From NCBI GenBank assembly GCA_026770025.1, contig JAMXDE010000083.1, positions 24,070 to 88,069 on the forward strand: 64,000 nt of DNA. Direction: 5' to 3'. Source of the stretch: Craspedostauros australis. Taxonomy: Eukaryota; Bacillariophyta; Bacillariophyceae; Mastogloiales; Achnanthaceae. The translations under genes and the position numbers were made by a program. Numbering within the stretch: position 1 is the first letter of the stretch; each line of letters begins with the position of its first letter. The notes under the pieces were generated by a model. The model was not told the DNA's origin. It worked only from the letters and a program-made list of their open reading frames with translations, and ran no database searches. Positions 13,014 to 23,209 of the stretch are shown piece by piece.

Positions 13014-13127
13014 CATTCTGGTTGGTTGTATGAGTGCGAGTAGTTGGATCACTTCGCAAGTCGGTACATTTGCTGATTTGGAAGACGCTTCGATGAGCGC
13101 TGTTGTTCGAGCCTTCCCTGCGGGCCA

Positions 13128-16100
13128 CTAGTTCTTCCTCTCCACGCCGCCATAGTCAAGGATCTGCTCGAACATTTCGTTGAAGGTGTCTTCCAAGGGG
13201 CGGTACTGGATACCCAGTGATTCCTTGGATTTGGTGTTGTCTAGATTGATGTCGACATCGACATTGTTTGCGACATAGCGACGTGTAGTGACGGCACTGA
13301 GGTATGGTCCAATCCAATAAATCAAGAACTTCGACACTGTGCTTGTAGGGATCGGGTACTGTGAGTATTTCTTGCGAAGGATCTGTGATGTCGTGCGTTT
13401 GTTTTTGGCAATACAGAATGGAATTGAGTAAACAAGAGAAGAGAAGAGTATGCACACGTGGTGCGTGTTTGGAAAACGAGAGGAAATGAAGCACAGCGAA
13501 GCATTGTATGAAATATGAAGCAGGGTGTCAAGTGAGTGATGGTGTAGTATCATTGCAACAAGTCATTGCAACAAGTCAGTACAATGTAGCATTTCCATGC
13601 GCGCAACAATCGATGCACGTTGTTTGAGCGATTGATTGATGCATTCATTGACCAACCTATGAGCCCGGATAGCGAGTCGACCTGCACTTTGAAATGGACA
13701 TTCTAACTTTTCATCTGCGATATCCAAACCAAGCACATATTCGTAATCCTTATAATCTCATTATACATAATTAACCGTTACATTTTTGTTAGATCTTTAT
13801 TTTAAGTTTTATGGAGTGATCTATGAGTGCATAGCAGTCACGTGGGTCCAACAGCACAAAACCCGTTGTTGTTGGCAGAAGGTTCTATGATGTTCTCATG
13901 TATTTATCGTGAGGTGGTCAGTCACGGACTAGACTCCGAAGGTGTCAGTCGTTTGGTACGCGTTAATTACACGTTAGCATGTGGCGCATGATTCCACATT
14001 CTGCTCGTCACAAAACACATCACACAAAACACATCACACAAAACACATCATCTCCATCATTTCGCAAAATCGCGCCACACTAACCATCCATTTCACAACG
14101 TTCCTCGCCAAAGCCATTCACACTCGCCCTTTCGCTCCATGCCCGTTCTCCTCCTCCTAGTAGTAGTAGTAGTAGTAGTGGTTGTTGGTGGTGTTGTTGT
14201 TGTTGTTGTTGTTGCTGCCAGCTTGCTGACCTTTCCTCACATGCTCTCCTTCTTCACTTCGTCTCGGACCAGTGTAGTTATCCCATCCAGCCAGCCAACA
14301 ACAATACCCTACACCAACAACTACATCATGCCTGTTTCTACCACTGCCAATGCCTTCTCCAAGGATGCTAACCCCTCCCCCAGTAAGAAACCCTGTTCTG
14401 CTTGCCTTGCATCTGCTCCTCCTGCCGACTGCAAGGGAAACTTGCTGCCTACTGTCGAGCAACTGTTGCCTGACAAGCCGTCTGCCGCAGTCCAGAAGCG
14501 GAGCACCATCACGCGAGTGATCGATGTGAAGCCGATGCATGCAGCGGATGGCAACCTCGTCCCGAACGGCACGCGTGCGCACGCTCATGAGCTGCACGTG
14601 TACGTCCACATCCTGGACGACAACGGAGGCGTCTACGACGACTCTCGCGTCGAGGTGCGTTCGGAGGGACGAGGTGTCGGCGATGGGACTTCGGTGAGCG
14701 TTCTCGTGAACGCGCCACCCCCGCCTGCTGCAGCTGACGTTGCACCACCTGCCGCGCCGACCCCACCAGCGAGGCTCCCTCGTCGCTGCAATGCTGTTGT
14801 TGCTGGGGGCTACGCAGATGCCTCTGGCGACAGTGACAGCACGTACGACGACAACTACAAGAAGGAGGGGCCGCGCGCCAGCAGGAACAGGAGAGGAGGC
14901 CAGTTCGGGTACGATCCAGAAGAGGCGGGAAACTGGAGGCGCAACGCCATTGTTCGCGTGATGGCAGCGCTTCGATCTAACCTAGATCCAGAATTGTTGC
15001 AGTCAATGCCAACAAAAGGGTTCGTCCTTGCAGGCAGACATGATCGAACCATCTGGAGCTATGTGAAACAGATGTGGAACGTCGTATCGTCCGCGCTTTG
15101 GACTGTCCTTCTTCCAGAAGAGGATGTGCCGGCTTGTCAGATGGACCAGGTGGTTTAATACGTACGCGGAAACTTGGAGCTTCCACCAATCATGTTGGCA
15201 CCCAATCTGTACACCCTGGGTTTGCTCGGAGAAACTACATCATCCGTCACAGCAAGAGCTGCCTTGGCCATGTCTGCGCCACATGCACTGTGTACTACTA
15301 TCTTGGGCAAGCACGCACATGGACTATCGGGGGAACAGAAGGCGCGCATGCCTCCCAAACGCGACATGATCACACGCAGTCAGACAGACACCTTGCGACG
15401 CTACTACGACATGATGAGCCACGGTGAAAGCATTCCACTGCGAGTTCTTCAGTACCGTGTGAGTGCCTGCAATCTCTCTGGCGTGGTGTCCTTCCTCATG
15501 ACAACAACAACATACAAGGCAGGGTTAAGTCACACGGTACAGTATGGTGGAGTTGCATTTGAAAATGTCCCAGTGTTCGATCGAGGTGGCACGACCATCC
15601 AAGAATTATTCGGCATGTACTCGTCCACAACTAACAACCCAGTAGGAAGGCCTGCGTTCACCACCATTACTAACCTCCTCACACGCAAAAGCAAGATCAA
15701 GACAGGGCTTTCTTCCTTTGAGAGTTACTTCTGGATGGCTACGGAGAAACTCAAACAGGCAATTTCGCGCCTAGTTGAGCTGCTGAAGGCTAAGTATGAA
15801 GTGGGGGGCGAGGAGAAAAACGATGCCAATGACAAGACCCACCATGACAACAATGAGCCAGATGACGTCATCGCGCCACATGTGCGCACAGCCGATTCTC
15901 TCTTGCATGCACTCGAACTGCTTGTTGTGTTCCTCAAATGGGAGTTCACCGCCTCCCACATGCAGCTTCAGTGCGACGATCCAATGCACTCGGCCGCGTT
16001 CGCTCTCACCACCAAAAAGGAGAAGAAGAAGGCAACAACCACATCCTCCAATCAACGCAAACCACGCACCAACAAGCACAAGCGCAAGAAGAACACTCTC

Positions 16101-19100
16101 AAAAGCGACACGCCAACCATCACAATTGACATTCCTCCCACCACCTCAACCGAACAACCACGTAAAGTATGCAACCGTTGTGGCGCAGCAATGCGATTTG
16201 TGGATGATCGTTTTGTTCCTTTTGTCACAATGCTTAAGGACAACGAACTCACAGAACACAAGGACGAATTGCAATCAATGCTTGCTTCGGCGCCAGGATT
16301 CGCCAATGAAATCAATAATTACATGGCTCACAAAGTGCGTGCCAAAGTGCAATTCCGACAAATCGCCTTTTATCAATCCGAACTCAACAACAAGCCTGAA
16401 AGAGCCTATGTGGTACTCGACCATAAGCAAAAAATTCTACCGACAGGCCAAAGCGAAGCCCAACAAGAATATTGGGGGAAGAAGGGGATGTCACTGCTTG
16501 GGGCAATGGTCATCACGTGTCGCAACGACATCTTTACTTATCGATTCATTGACATTGTGGTTGGTGGAAGACCCACACAAGACACACTTCAAGTTGGTGG
16601 ACTACTGGAGATCGTGCAAAAAAAGGTCAAAGACATTCTTCCATCCGTGACTGAAATCATCCTACAGAGCGATAACGCGTGTTGCTTCGCCAGTCATGAG
16701 CACATCGCGCTCATCACATCGGTACTCAACAAGAACCTCAGGCAACGAAACGCGGCCAAAATCATCGCGTGGATCTACACGGAGGCCCAAACCGGTAAGA
16801 GCATGCTGGACACCCACTTTGCGTACATCACACGTGTACTGCGAAAATACGTGCAAAGTGGACGCGACATCAAGACCGCCCGCCAACTGTACGAAGCACT
16901 GAAAGCTGGTAACATCACAGGGGCAACAACGGTACTAGTCAACGCGTCGTTCCTCCAAGGCAACATCACCACGCTTCCTGGCGCACCAAAACGACGATTC
17001 CGCGCATCTGGACAACAGGTACGTCAGACTCACGAGGTGAAGTATGATGATGACCAGGCACGGTTGGTGGCTGCATCTGGCATCACGGAAGACGTCGTGG
17101 TGAAGAGCACCGAATGGGAAGGCTGGGTGATCAACGAGTTGGGTGTCATCGAGGACAGAGCATTCACGTCCAACAAGCTGCCCATCACGTCCGAATCATT
17201 CAGGAAGACGGACAAGACACGCAAAATGGGGCGCACAGCGGCAGAGAGTAAGGCGCTTGCGTTCGGCAAAGCCATCCAAGACGGACAGCAACACCTGCCA
17301 TCGGATCACACCACGGCGCTACAAGACCAGACGGCGGAAACAGAACACCCACCACTCGCAGTACAAGGCTGGGCGAGCAAAACAGCACGGACCAACGCCA
17401 AACTACCAGACTACATCGCGGACAAATTGAAGGACATCTGCGCAGCGTCCGCGAAGGACCCGAAAAACAGACCGTCTGAACACGAAGCACACGAGCAGTT
17501 GATGGACGACAACAGGACCAAAACTGACTGGTACGTACAACTGCACGCAAACCCCATGCGCGTGAAGGCGTCGCTGTTTGCAGCGTACAGTGCCAAGCAA
17601 CGCAAACAAAAGAAGGAGGCTGCCCTCATCAAGACAAAAACCAACACAACAAGCCAAGCAACAGCAACAGCACCTGCACCTGCAATCGTGGCAACCCACA
17701 ATGCGCCAGCTGCAACAGAGGAGGAACGAAGAGAAGAAGAGCTGCAGAGAGAGGAAGAGGAATGGGAGAATCAGAGGTGGTGTGATGCTCACACAATGAA
17801 GATCCATGCAGAAAGTGAGGCTGTGTTGGGTGATGAGATGGAAATTTTGTGATGGGGGTGCTTCGCCGCGATAACACGAGTTGTGGAGTTTTGTGGGTGC
17901 CTGGGAATGCTACTAAATCGAGTCTAGAGCCCATCCAAAAAGCACATCCAATATCTGCTTGTCATGCTATATCTCAACAACACATCGTTTACAATTAAAT
18001 CTAAACAGTGCATTCATACGCCTGACTATCTGTTAATCAGAATACTGAAGTTTAATTGATATTGAAACTGTTTTTATTTTCATGGTGATCCACCACACAA
18101 TTGTGTGGTGGATTCAAAAAAATTCTCGATCAAGCAATGTTGCCCTCCTCTCAGCACCCATGATCATCATCATTATCCTGATATTTTGATAAACTGCGCA
18201 CCACAATAGCTCAGTATACTCCCCATCTATCCAATCCATGAAGATGGGCCACAGATATCCACATGACATGGCCCAAAGTGTCCCTGCAGTGAAAAAGAAC
18301 GTTGTCAAAAAACCGATTGCAATCCAGATGCGGTATGGATACAGATCCATACCGCATCCTTACGATCCTTGCAGCCCCTCCACATGGTCCTTGTGCATTC
18401 CCACACTCTCTGGTGACATGCTGATGCATCCAGAGGGGGATGGGCATCGATGGTCTTGATGGTACACCTCCATTTGGTGATGCCATCTGTTTTTGTGGCA
18501 CCCCACCAAAACATGATCTGTCGGTACTCATTCGAGGCCACAGCCTCTTCCAGACCATTGCAGCAGCCCAAACTTCGCGACGTGCATCTTCAGGCGATGA
18601 TACACGGGCCTTGCATGGGCGACTTGGCGATTGGGTGGCTTGATGATGCTGCCTGTCACAGCCAAAGCCACACCATGGGAACCCCCGCGATACACCGCCA
18701 AAACTCTTGTCCTCCACCGTTTCCTCCGCGCGGACACCTTCTTGGTCGTCCCTGAGCCTCAAACTTCGTGGGATCCTTGGTGATGTCCTTTTGGATGCGT
18801 CTTGCGCATCCATGGGCGTTGGTGTGGGATGTGTATGGATCACACGTCCCACATCCAACAAGCCGATCCGGCGCCAAATTGGGACGTTTGCGCGGGAGCC
18901 TGCCGCCGCCCCAAATGAACCGCTCTCGCATCCCACTCTCGCCCACCCACCAAACGTTGCATGGCGGTGACGGTGATATGCTTGTATTTGTCTGTGGACC
19001 GCTGGTTGGTGCGGCGCGGGGGTTGCCGTTGGACAGCCATTGTGGACTTTTTTTGGTGTTTCTCTCTCGTCATGTGGTTGTGTCGAGTTTTGCGCTCTCG

Positions 19101-20551
19101 ACCGGCCTCACATATTGGGGGCTGAGGTAACCATTGATTATTTTACCAAACGTACGAAAGAAGCATCACACAAACACTCCGAATAGTACCAACCCACCCA
19201 ACCCTTCCGTCACAACGAAACACACAGGACGATGATTCATGTTGTCCTGTGATTGGTGGTTCATGATGCAGCAGCCAGTTTGGTGACGTAGATGACGGAT
19301 CAGACAAACGGAGGGTAGAATGGTTGTAAACGCGAACTCGCCGCTTCTCCCCAAACTCTACAACTAGCGCTATCGCGGAGGAGGCGTTGGATGATCTCAT
19401 CAGATCACCTCAAAAAGAGACTAAACAATTCAAAATGGGAACAACCTCGCTGAAGGGAAGAACAGTGAAGGGTTAAGTTGGATCGATTTAGTCGTAGCCA
19501 ACAGGCTGAAACCCGAAAGAGATCGAAAAATGCGCACATCCATTGGTCCATAAAACTTAAGATAGGATATAACTCAAAAATGTAATAGTTAATTATTTGT
19601 ATTAGACCTACAAGGATTACGAATATGTGCTCGGTCTGGATATCCGAGACAATATTTCTGGAGGTCCATTTCAAAGTGCAGGTCGACTCGCTATCCGGGC
19701 TCCTATTCGAAGCAACGGAGTGCACTTACAGTTGCAGCTTCGAAGGCATTGGAATTCTTGGCGGCGAGGATGTGTCGACCGGTCACACCCTCCTTGTAGG
19801 CTGCCACTATGTGGGCTCTCGCCACTTCGCGGACATCCACGAAGCTCATGGCAGACTTGGGCACGCCGCTTGAAAATTTCCCGCCACACATCGAAATGAT
19901 GAATTTGGATGATTCGCTGTTTGCGTGGTACTTCAATCCCGGACCCATGACGAAAGATGGATTGATGGTGGCCATCGTCCATTGACTTTGACAACCGAGA
20001 AGTCGCCATGCCACCATTTCTGCCTGTGCCTTGCTGAAGCGGTACGGCTGGTAGTCGAGGCTCGCGGTGATGTTGTCGACGTCCTCTGTCAGGGTGTTGT
20101 TGGGTGCGTTGTAGGTGTCCGTTGCGTCCGTGTAGATCGATGCAGCGGAGCTGGTCAACACCACGCGGCGTACGGATGGCGTCTTCGTTGCCGTGTTGAG
20201 CACGTTCTTGGTTCCATTCACCGCTGGATCGACCAATTCCTTCTTTGGATTCTCCACTTGCATGGCAAATGGCGACGCTGTGTGGAAGACGACGGAACAT
20301 CCCTTCATGCCTTCGGTGAACGATCCGTCTTCCATCAAATCACCATGGAAGAGCTTGAGAGTTCCTGGGGACTTGTCCGCTACATCGACGAGATACTGAA
20401 GACGTTCGGTGTTGGATGGATCGCGGACGGTGCCGTGGACCGTGACGCCTGCGTCAAGAAGTTGCTTGATGAGCACACCGGCGATGTACCCTGTTGCGCC
20501 GGTGACCAGGACGGGCGAAGACGTGTCGATTTTCCAATCGGTTGAGGACAT
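13128..20551 (-). CDS. Dihydroflavonol-4-reductase-like reductase, copy B, with a transposon inside its intron
   Basis: Exon 1 is 19730-20551 (822 nt, the same length as in copy A) and ends at ACT/GTAAGTGC. Exon 2 is 13128-13382, entered through CACAG/ATCCTTCGC. The join is in phase 0 and gives 358 aa that align along their full length with copy A. VTGATGYIAG is at 16-25, VVLTSS is conserved and the catalytic pair is Y170-xxx-K174. Neither exon contains a stop or frameshift. The intron is 6,347 bp because a 6,042-bp transposon (13661-19702) sits in it. Without the element and one copy of its target duplication the intron would be about 301 bp, close to the 227 bp of copy A. The start is the ATG at 20551, which aligns with copy A. 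An upstream in-frame start at 20749 was not used because it lies in a repeat arm. Whether the long intron is still spliced is unknown. Confidence 0.82.
13661..13815 (+). repeat. Left terminal inverted repeat
   Basis: This arm matches the reverse complement of 19548-19702. The first 39 bases are identical. Further blocks such as GCACATATTCGTAATCCTT and TTAAGTTTTATGGA are also shared. Confidence 0.88.
14139..15158 (+). CDS. Transposon frame upstream of, and in phase with, the transposase-like ORF
   Basis: An open frame of up to 339 codons. The first part is low complexity: a TAG/GTT-type trinucleotide run at 14157-14215 reads as poly-valine. The likely start is therefore the ATG at 14328 (MPVSTTANAF). 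The middle part is rich in Pro/Ala and Asp. The C-terminal part looks globular (AALRSNLDPELLQSMPTKGF). The frame ends at a TAA at 15156-15158, only 33 bp before the first ATG of the next ORF, and the two are in the same reading frame. The pair may therefore be one gene broken by a single stop, one protein with a spliced-out segment, or two proteins. No domain was recognised. Confidence 0.5.
   Translation: MPVLLLLVVVVVVVVVGGVVVVVVVAASLLTFPHMLSFFTSSRTSVVIPSSQPTTIPYTNNYIMPVSTTANAFSKDANPSPSKKPCSACLASAPPADCKGNLLPTVEQLLPDKPSAAVQKRSTITRVIDVKPMHAADGNLVPNGTRAHAHELHVYVHILDDNGGVYDDSRVEVRSEGRGVGDGTSVSVLVNAPPPPAAADVAPPAAPTPPARLPRRCNAVVAGGYADASGDSDSTYDDNYKKEGPRASRNRRGGQFGYDPEEAGNWRRNAIVRVMAALRSNLDPELLQSMPTKGFVLAGRHDRTIWSYVKQMWNVVSSALWTVLLPEEDVPACQMDQVV
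15192..17852 (+). CDS. Putative DDE/RNase H-like transposase of the inserted element
   Basis: About 886 codons from the first ATG (the frame is open further upstream). A basic middle region (about 15990-16110) precedes a CNRCG cysteine pair. Three acidic positions fit a DDE core: D in YVVLDHKQKILP (codon at 16419), D in LQSDNACCF (codon at 16671), and D or E in YTEAQTGKSMLDTHF (codons at 16809 or 16782). I recall the SDNA-GCY-like motif followed by a QxGK..D motif from uncharacterised transposon-like proteins of other eukaryotes, which I cannot verify here. The tail is a Glu/Arg-rich coiled-coil-like segment. The protein lies inside a TIR element and is the only plausible transposase in it. 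The assignment comes from context and motif spacing, not from a recognised family. Confidence 0.6.
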   Translation: MLAPNLYTLGLLGETTSSVTARAALAMSAPHALCTTILGKHAHGLSGEQKARMPPKRDMITRSQTDTLRRYYDMMSHGESIPLRVLQYRVSACNLSGVVSFLMTTTTYKAGLSHTVQYGGVAFENVPVFDRGGTTIQELFGMYSSTTNNPVGRPAFTTITNLLTRKSKIKTGLSSFESYFWMATEKLKQAISRLVELLKAKYEVGGEEKNDANDKTHHDNNEPDDVIAPHVRTADSLLHALELLVVFLKWEFTASHMQLQCDDPMHSAAFALTTKKEKKKATTTSSNQRKPRTNKHKRKKNTLKSDTPTITIDIPPTTSTEQPRKVCNRCGAAMRFVDDRFVPFVTMLKDNELTEHKDELQSMLASAPGFANEINNYMAHKVRAKVQFRQIAFYQSELNNKPERAYVVLDHKQKILPTGQSEAQQEYWGKKGMSLLGAMVITCRNDIFTYRFIDIVVGGRPTQDTLQVGGLLEIVQKKVKDILPSVTEIILQSDNACCFASHEHIALITSVLNKNLRQRNAAKIIAWIYTEAQTGKSMLDTHFAYITRVLRKYVQSGRDIKTARQLYEALKAGNITGATTVLVNASFLQGNITTLPGAPKRRFRASGQQVRQTHEVKYDDDQARLVAASGITEDVVVKSTEWEGWVINELGVIEDRAFTSNKLPITSESFRKTDKTRKMGRTAAESKALAFGKAIQDGQQHLPSDHTTALQDQTAETEHPPLAVQGWASKTARTNAKLPDYIADKLKDICAASAKDPKNRPSEHEAHEQLMDDNRTKTDWYVQLHANPMRVKASLFAAYSAKQRKQKKEAALIKTKTNTTSQATATAPAPAIVATHNAPAATEEERREEELQREEEEWENQRWCDAHTMKIHAESEAVLGDEMEIL
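18088..18113. repeat. 26-bp perfect palindrome
   Basis: The sequence reads the same on both strands, with CACACAATTGTGTG at its centre. It lies about 240 bp downstream of the transposase stop within the inserted element, next to AT-rich sequence. It may form a cruciform or hairpin, or bind a dimeric protein. Confidence 0.9.
18211..18936 (-). CDS. Unrecognised 241-codon minus-strand frame in the transposon
   Basis: The frame is open but has no recognised motif. Composition is Arg/Gly/Pro-rich. A parallel minus frame (18305-18946) reads more protein-like in parts but is interrupted by TGA codons. Either may be a decayed second transposon gene or chance. The strand runs opposite to the transposase-like ORF. 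Confidence 0.2.
   Translation of the reverse strand: MGCESGSFGAAAGSRANVPIWRRIGLLDVGRVIHTHPTPTPMDAQDASKRTSPRIPRSLRLRDDQEGVRAEETVEDKSFGGVSRGFPWCGFGCDRQHHQATQSPSRPCKARVSSPEDARREVWAAAMVWKRLWPRMSTDRSCFGGVPQKQMASPNGGVPSRPSMPIPLWMHQHVTRECGNAQGPCGGAARIVRMRYGSVSIPHLDCNRFFDNVLFHCRDTLGHVMWISVAHLHGLDRWGVY
19548..19702 (-). repeat. Right terminal inverted repeat
   Basis: Reverse complement of the left arm at 13661-13815. It is bounded outside by the CTAT duplication and lies only 27 bp inside the donor end (19729) of the intron of reductase copy B. Confidence 0.88.
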
Positions 20552-20727
20552 GATGCGCTTCAGTTGCTGATCGGTTGGAATTGTGTGTTTGATGGTTGTG
20601 TTGTTGAATCCAATGATCCGAACAAGAGTGATCGGTTGAGCTGATGCTTGTGAGTTGTTGTGGGGGTGGCGCTTCGCCTTTTTCGTCACAGAGACGAAGC
20701 CTTTTGTTGGCGCGTCTCCACGAACAT

Positions 20728-22738
20728 TGGAGGTGTTTGCGTGGCTCATAATTTCATAACTGGCGAGGCTGGCGCGCCCCTATCCCGAGTCACGATCTTA
20801 GTCCCGTTAAGCGTATCGACTCAATGGATCGTTATGAGTCGTGTATCCCATCCACGTTTCGATCTGGATCTTGCTCCTTTTGCGCAATCCTGCTCGTTAC
20901 GGTTGTACAGCCTCCAATTCTTGATATACTTGCCTACCTGCTTCGGATGTTCCTTCATATGCTTCCAACTTGCTGGCGTGCCCCATTTGCCAGGGTGTCT
21001 TTTGATATTCTATGCACTGCATCTTCCATGCATTATTGGTCTTCGTCCTGAATATGCATAGTGCGGATGCGTTGGAGATACTTCAAAACAATTGCAGTCA
21101 CATCAATATGCGTGAATCTGCGACGTGCCAGATCACATCAACATGGGGTCACAGATCGTTGATTGACAGGAAGAGCCTAGATGGATGGCTTCAAGACAGC
21201 GGCGAGTTGGATGAAGGACTCTCTGGTGATACCAACGAAGTTGTAGAACTCCATAGCATCACCATGTTTGAGAATGTTTTGCCAGAAGGTACTAGTGTCA
21301 CAAGAGAAAATCCCAAGCTCTAGTAGTGGCCTCTGCGCAAAGCAGTTGGCAAGCCACTGTGGAGGTAGTCAGCAACAGCGAACATGAGAAGACGCTGCAG
21401 CGCCATGAGTTTCTCATTTATTTTTACATCACAATGATTATAACTATTAAGTCATGCGCCGACGGGCTTTGATTCCGCCTCGTTTATTCAACATGATAGC
21501 ATGCTGCGGAAACGGAGTGAAGCCAAGTGATGGCTAGTGTGTGCAAGGTGATATTGTGGGACTGTTGGCTGGCATTGCAGACAGGTGATCCGATTGCGAG
21601 CTGGGGTCAGCGTCCTTTTGCTGGCACAGCTGGAGCATCCAATTGACGAGCACTATGGGAGCGTGGGGGCGGCGTCTCCGAGACCTGATCTCATAGCTTG
21701 GGTCCATCCAGACAGTGCCACCATTTGATGTGAAGGGGGGCGCGCTCCCAAAGGGTTCGGAGCACCGCTGGGACGTCCGCAGGCAGTAGTGCTTGGAGTT
21801 GTAGGGCCTGCTCCTGGAGGAGCGCAATCATGTCCTTGGCTGTCTGCTCTGCCTTTGCTGAGTGGCGATCTTGCCATTGCTCCAGGGCTGTGTGCCAGCG
21901 TAGACTAGAAACACTGGCCTGCCAGTCACGTAGAAGGCAGGACGCTTGTCGGCGCGCTTGCTGTCCCATGGGAGGCGCATGCTCATGCCAAAGGGAGGCC
22001 TATCCACCCCATACTATGGCCATTCACCCTACTGCTGCCTGCTGTAGCTGAATATGTTTGGTGGGCGAATCATGGATGCCAGAAGGGGGGATGCCACCTG
22101 CGGAGATGCGTTCGAGCGCTGTGCACAGAAGCTGGGCAACTGGAGGAGGAGTGGTGGGCGGTCGCATGTGCCACGAGTTGCTCAGCAATGATGATGAGGA
22201 TGGTAGAGCTGGCTACCTCGCGGTGGCTTTGGAGGAAAGAGGAGCAATCCATTATGATAGAGCAGATGCCAATACTATAACAGGAAATGCTATTCATACT
22301 ACAACTCTTGGAACAAGCTATATGATGGAAGGGCACAGTGTGCATGAAAGATGGACAAATAGCACATGTCGATGGTAGAAACAAGGGAGGAAGTAGAGGG
22401 TAGCACGACGATACATGCACAACAGAGGTTATGAAAACTGATGCCAACGCATGCGAGGGAGGAAATCACAAAAAAACTCCCAAATTGCCGTTGGAGGAGG
22501 GATTTGAGAGGAAGGCACGAGATGAGATCTCGACGAAAAGCGAGAGTTGAGTTATGAACGCTCTTTTTGGGGCGTTCATAACTCAACTCCTGGATTTCAT
22601 AATTTTTTCGATTGACGTTATACGATCGTTTCGGTCCTGGTCACCCCCTGTTCGAAAGGTATCTTGTGTTCATAATGGAGTGATCTGATTGGCTTAGAAG
22701 CAGATATTATGAAATTATGAGCCACGCAAACACCTCCA
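20728..22738. mobile_element. About 2-kb insertion bounded by 32-bp inverted repeats, no intact gene
   Basis: The arms are identical inverted copies: TGGAGGTGTTTGCGTGGCTC onward at 20728-20759, and its reverse complement at 22707-22738. The arms begin 177 bp upstream of the start of reductase copy B and end about 470 bp upstream of the small + strand gene, so the insert occupies a shared upstream region. Inside are only short frames, such as a 92-codon minus frame at 21691-21969 with a helical stretch (AEQTAKDMIALLQEQALQL). No target duplication is clear. It is probably a non-autonomous DNA transposon. Confidence 0.55.
22544..22589. repeat. Perfect 18-bp inverted repeat with 10-nt loop
   Basis: The arms 22544-22561 and 22572-22589 are exact reverse complements (GAGTTGAGTTATGAACGC). 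They lie near the right end of the inverted-repeat-bounded insert and could form a hairpin. Confidence 0.92.
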
Positions 22739-23209
22739 TTGGAACATGTTCTTTTGAAGCGTCTGTCATTCGCCTCACACCTTCTTGTCAGTCTTTCCAT
22801 TTGTCTGGTACTTGTTTCTGTCTGTCTGAGAAGACAGGAAGGCACGTTTTCTTCAGACTGACAACGAGACGGGTCACGAGTGCATCTGTCATTGGTTTGA
22901 AGGCAGGAGTCGAAGCAAGAATGAATCACGAGTACACGTCACGCGAACACACACAAACACAGAAACGACTTGTTCATACACGATAAAGCGTGACTGGATT
23001 GCATCGACCGCGATGCACCAACAGCAACGTTAAAACACACACACGCCACGTCAATTTGGCCACACAAACAGCACCAACAACAAGAACAACCGCAACAACG
23101 ACAAAGGCACCCACGACAACAGCCAACAACGAGCGAACACGCGCAGACACACAGAGACACAGACACACGCAGCCTACAGCACACAACCCAACACAGCAAA
23201 TCAATCACC

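Larger units (their letters stand above)
13661..19702 (+). mobile_element. 6,042-bp DNA transposon with long terminal inverted repeats and CTAT target duplication
   Basis: The two ends are inverted copies. The outer 39 bp (GAGCCCGGATAGCGAGTCGA onward) are identical, and similarity continues with mismatches and small gaps for about 155 bp. CTAT flanks both ends (13657-13660 and 19703-19706). The element holds a long + strand transposase-like frame and weaker frames on the minus strand. A 4-bp duplication is seen in Sola and Academ families, but the protein was not recognised well enough to choose a superfamily. The outer ends are nearly intact, which suggests a fairly recent insertion. Confidence 0.88.

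Noticed and set aside
13128-13553. Separate short gene or reductase pseudogene at the 13.1-13.5 kb end
   Set aside because: The coding part matches exon 2 of copy A exactly in position and phase, and its exon 1 lies at 19730-20551 across the transposon. Treating it as a fragment would miss the split gene.
14139-14330. Poly-valine N-terminus on the first transposon ORF
   Set aside because: It is the translation of trinucleotide repeats; the ATG at 14328 gives a more normal protein start.
19703-20749. Upstream start for reductase copy B at 20749
   Set aside because: The extra 66 residues have no counterpart in copy A and begin inside the 32-bp inverted repeat; the ATG at 20551 aligns with copy A.
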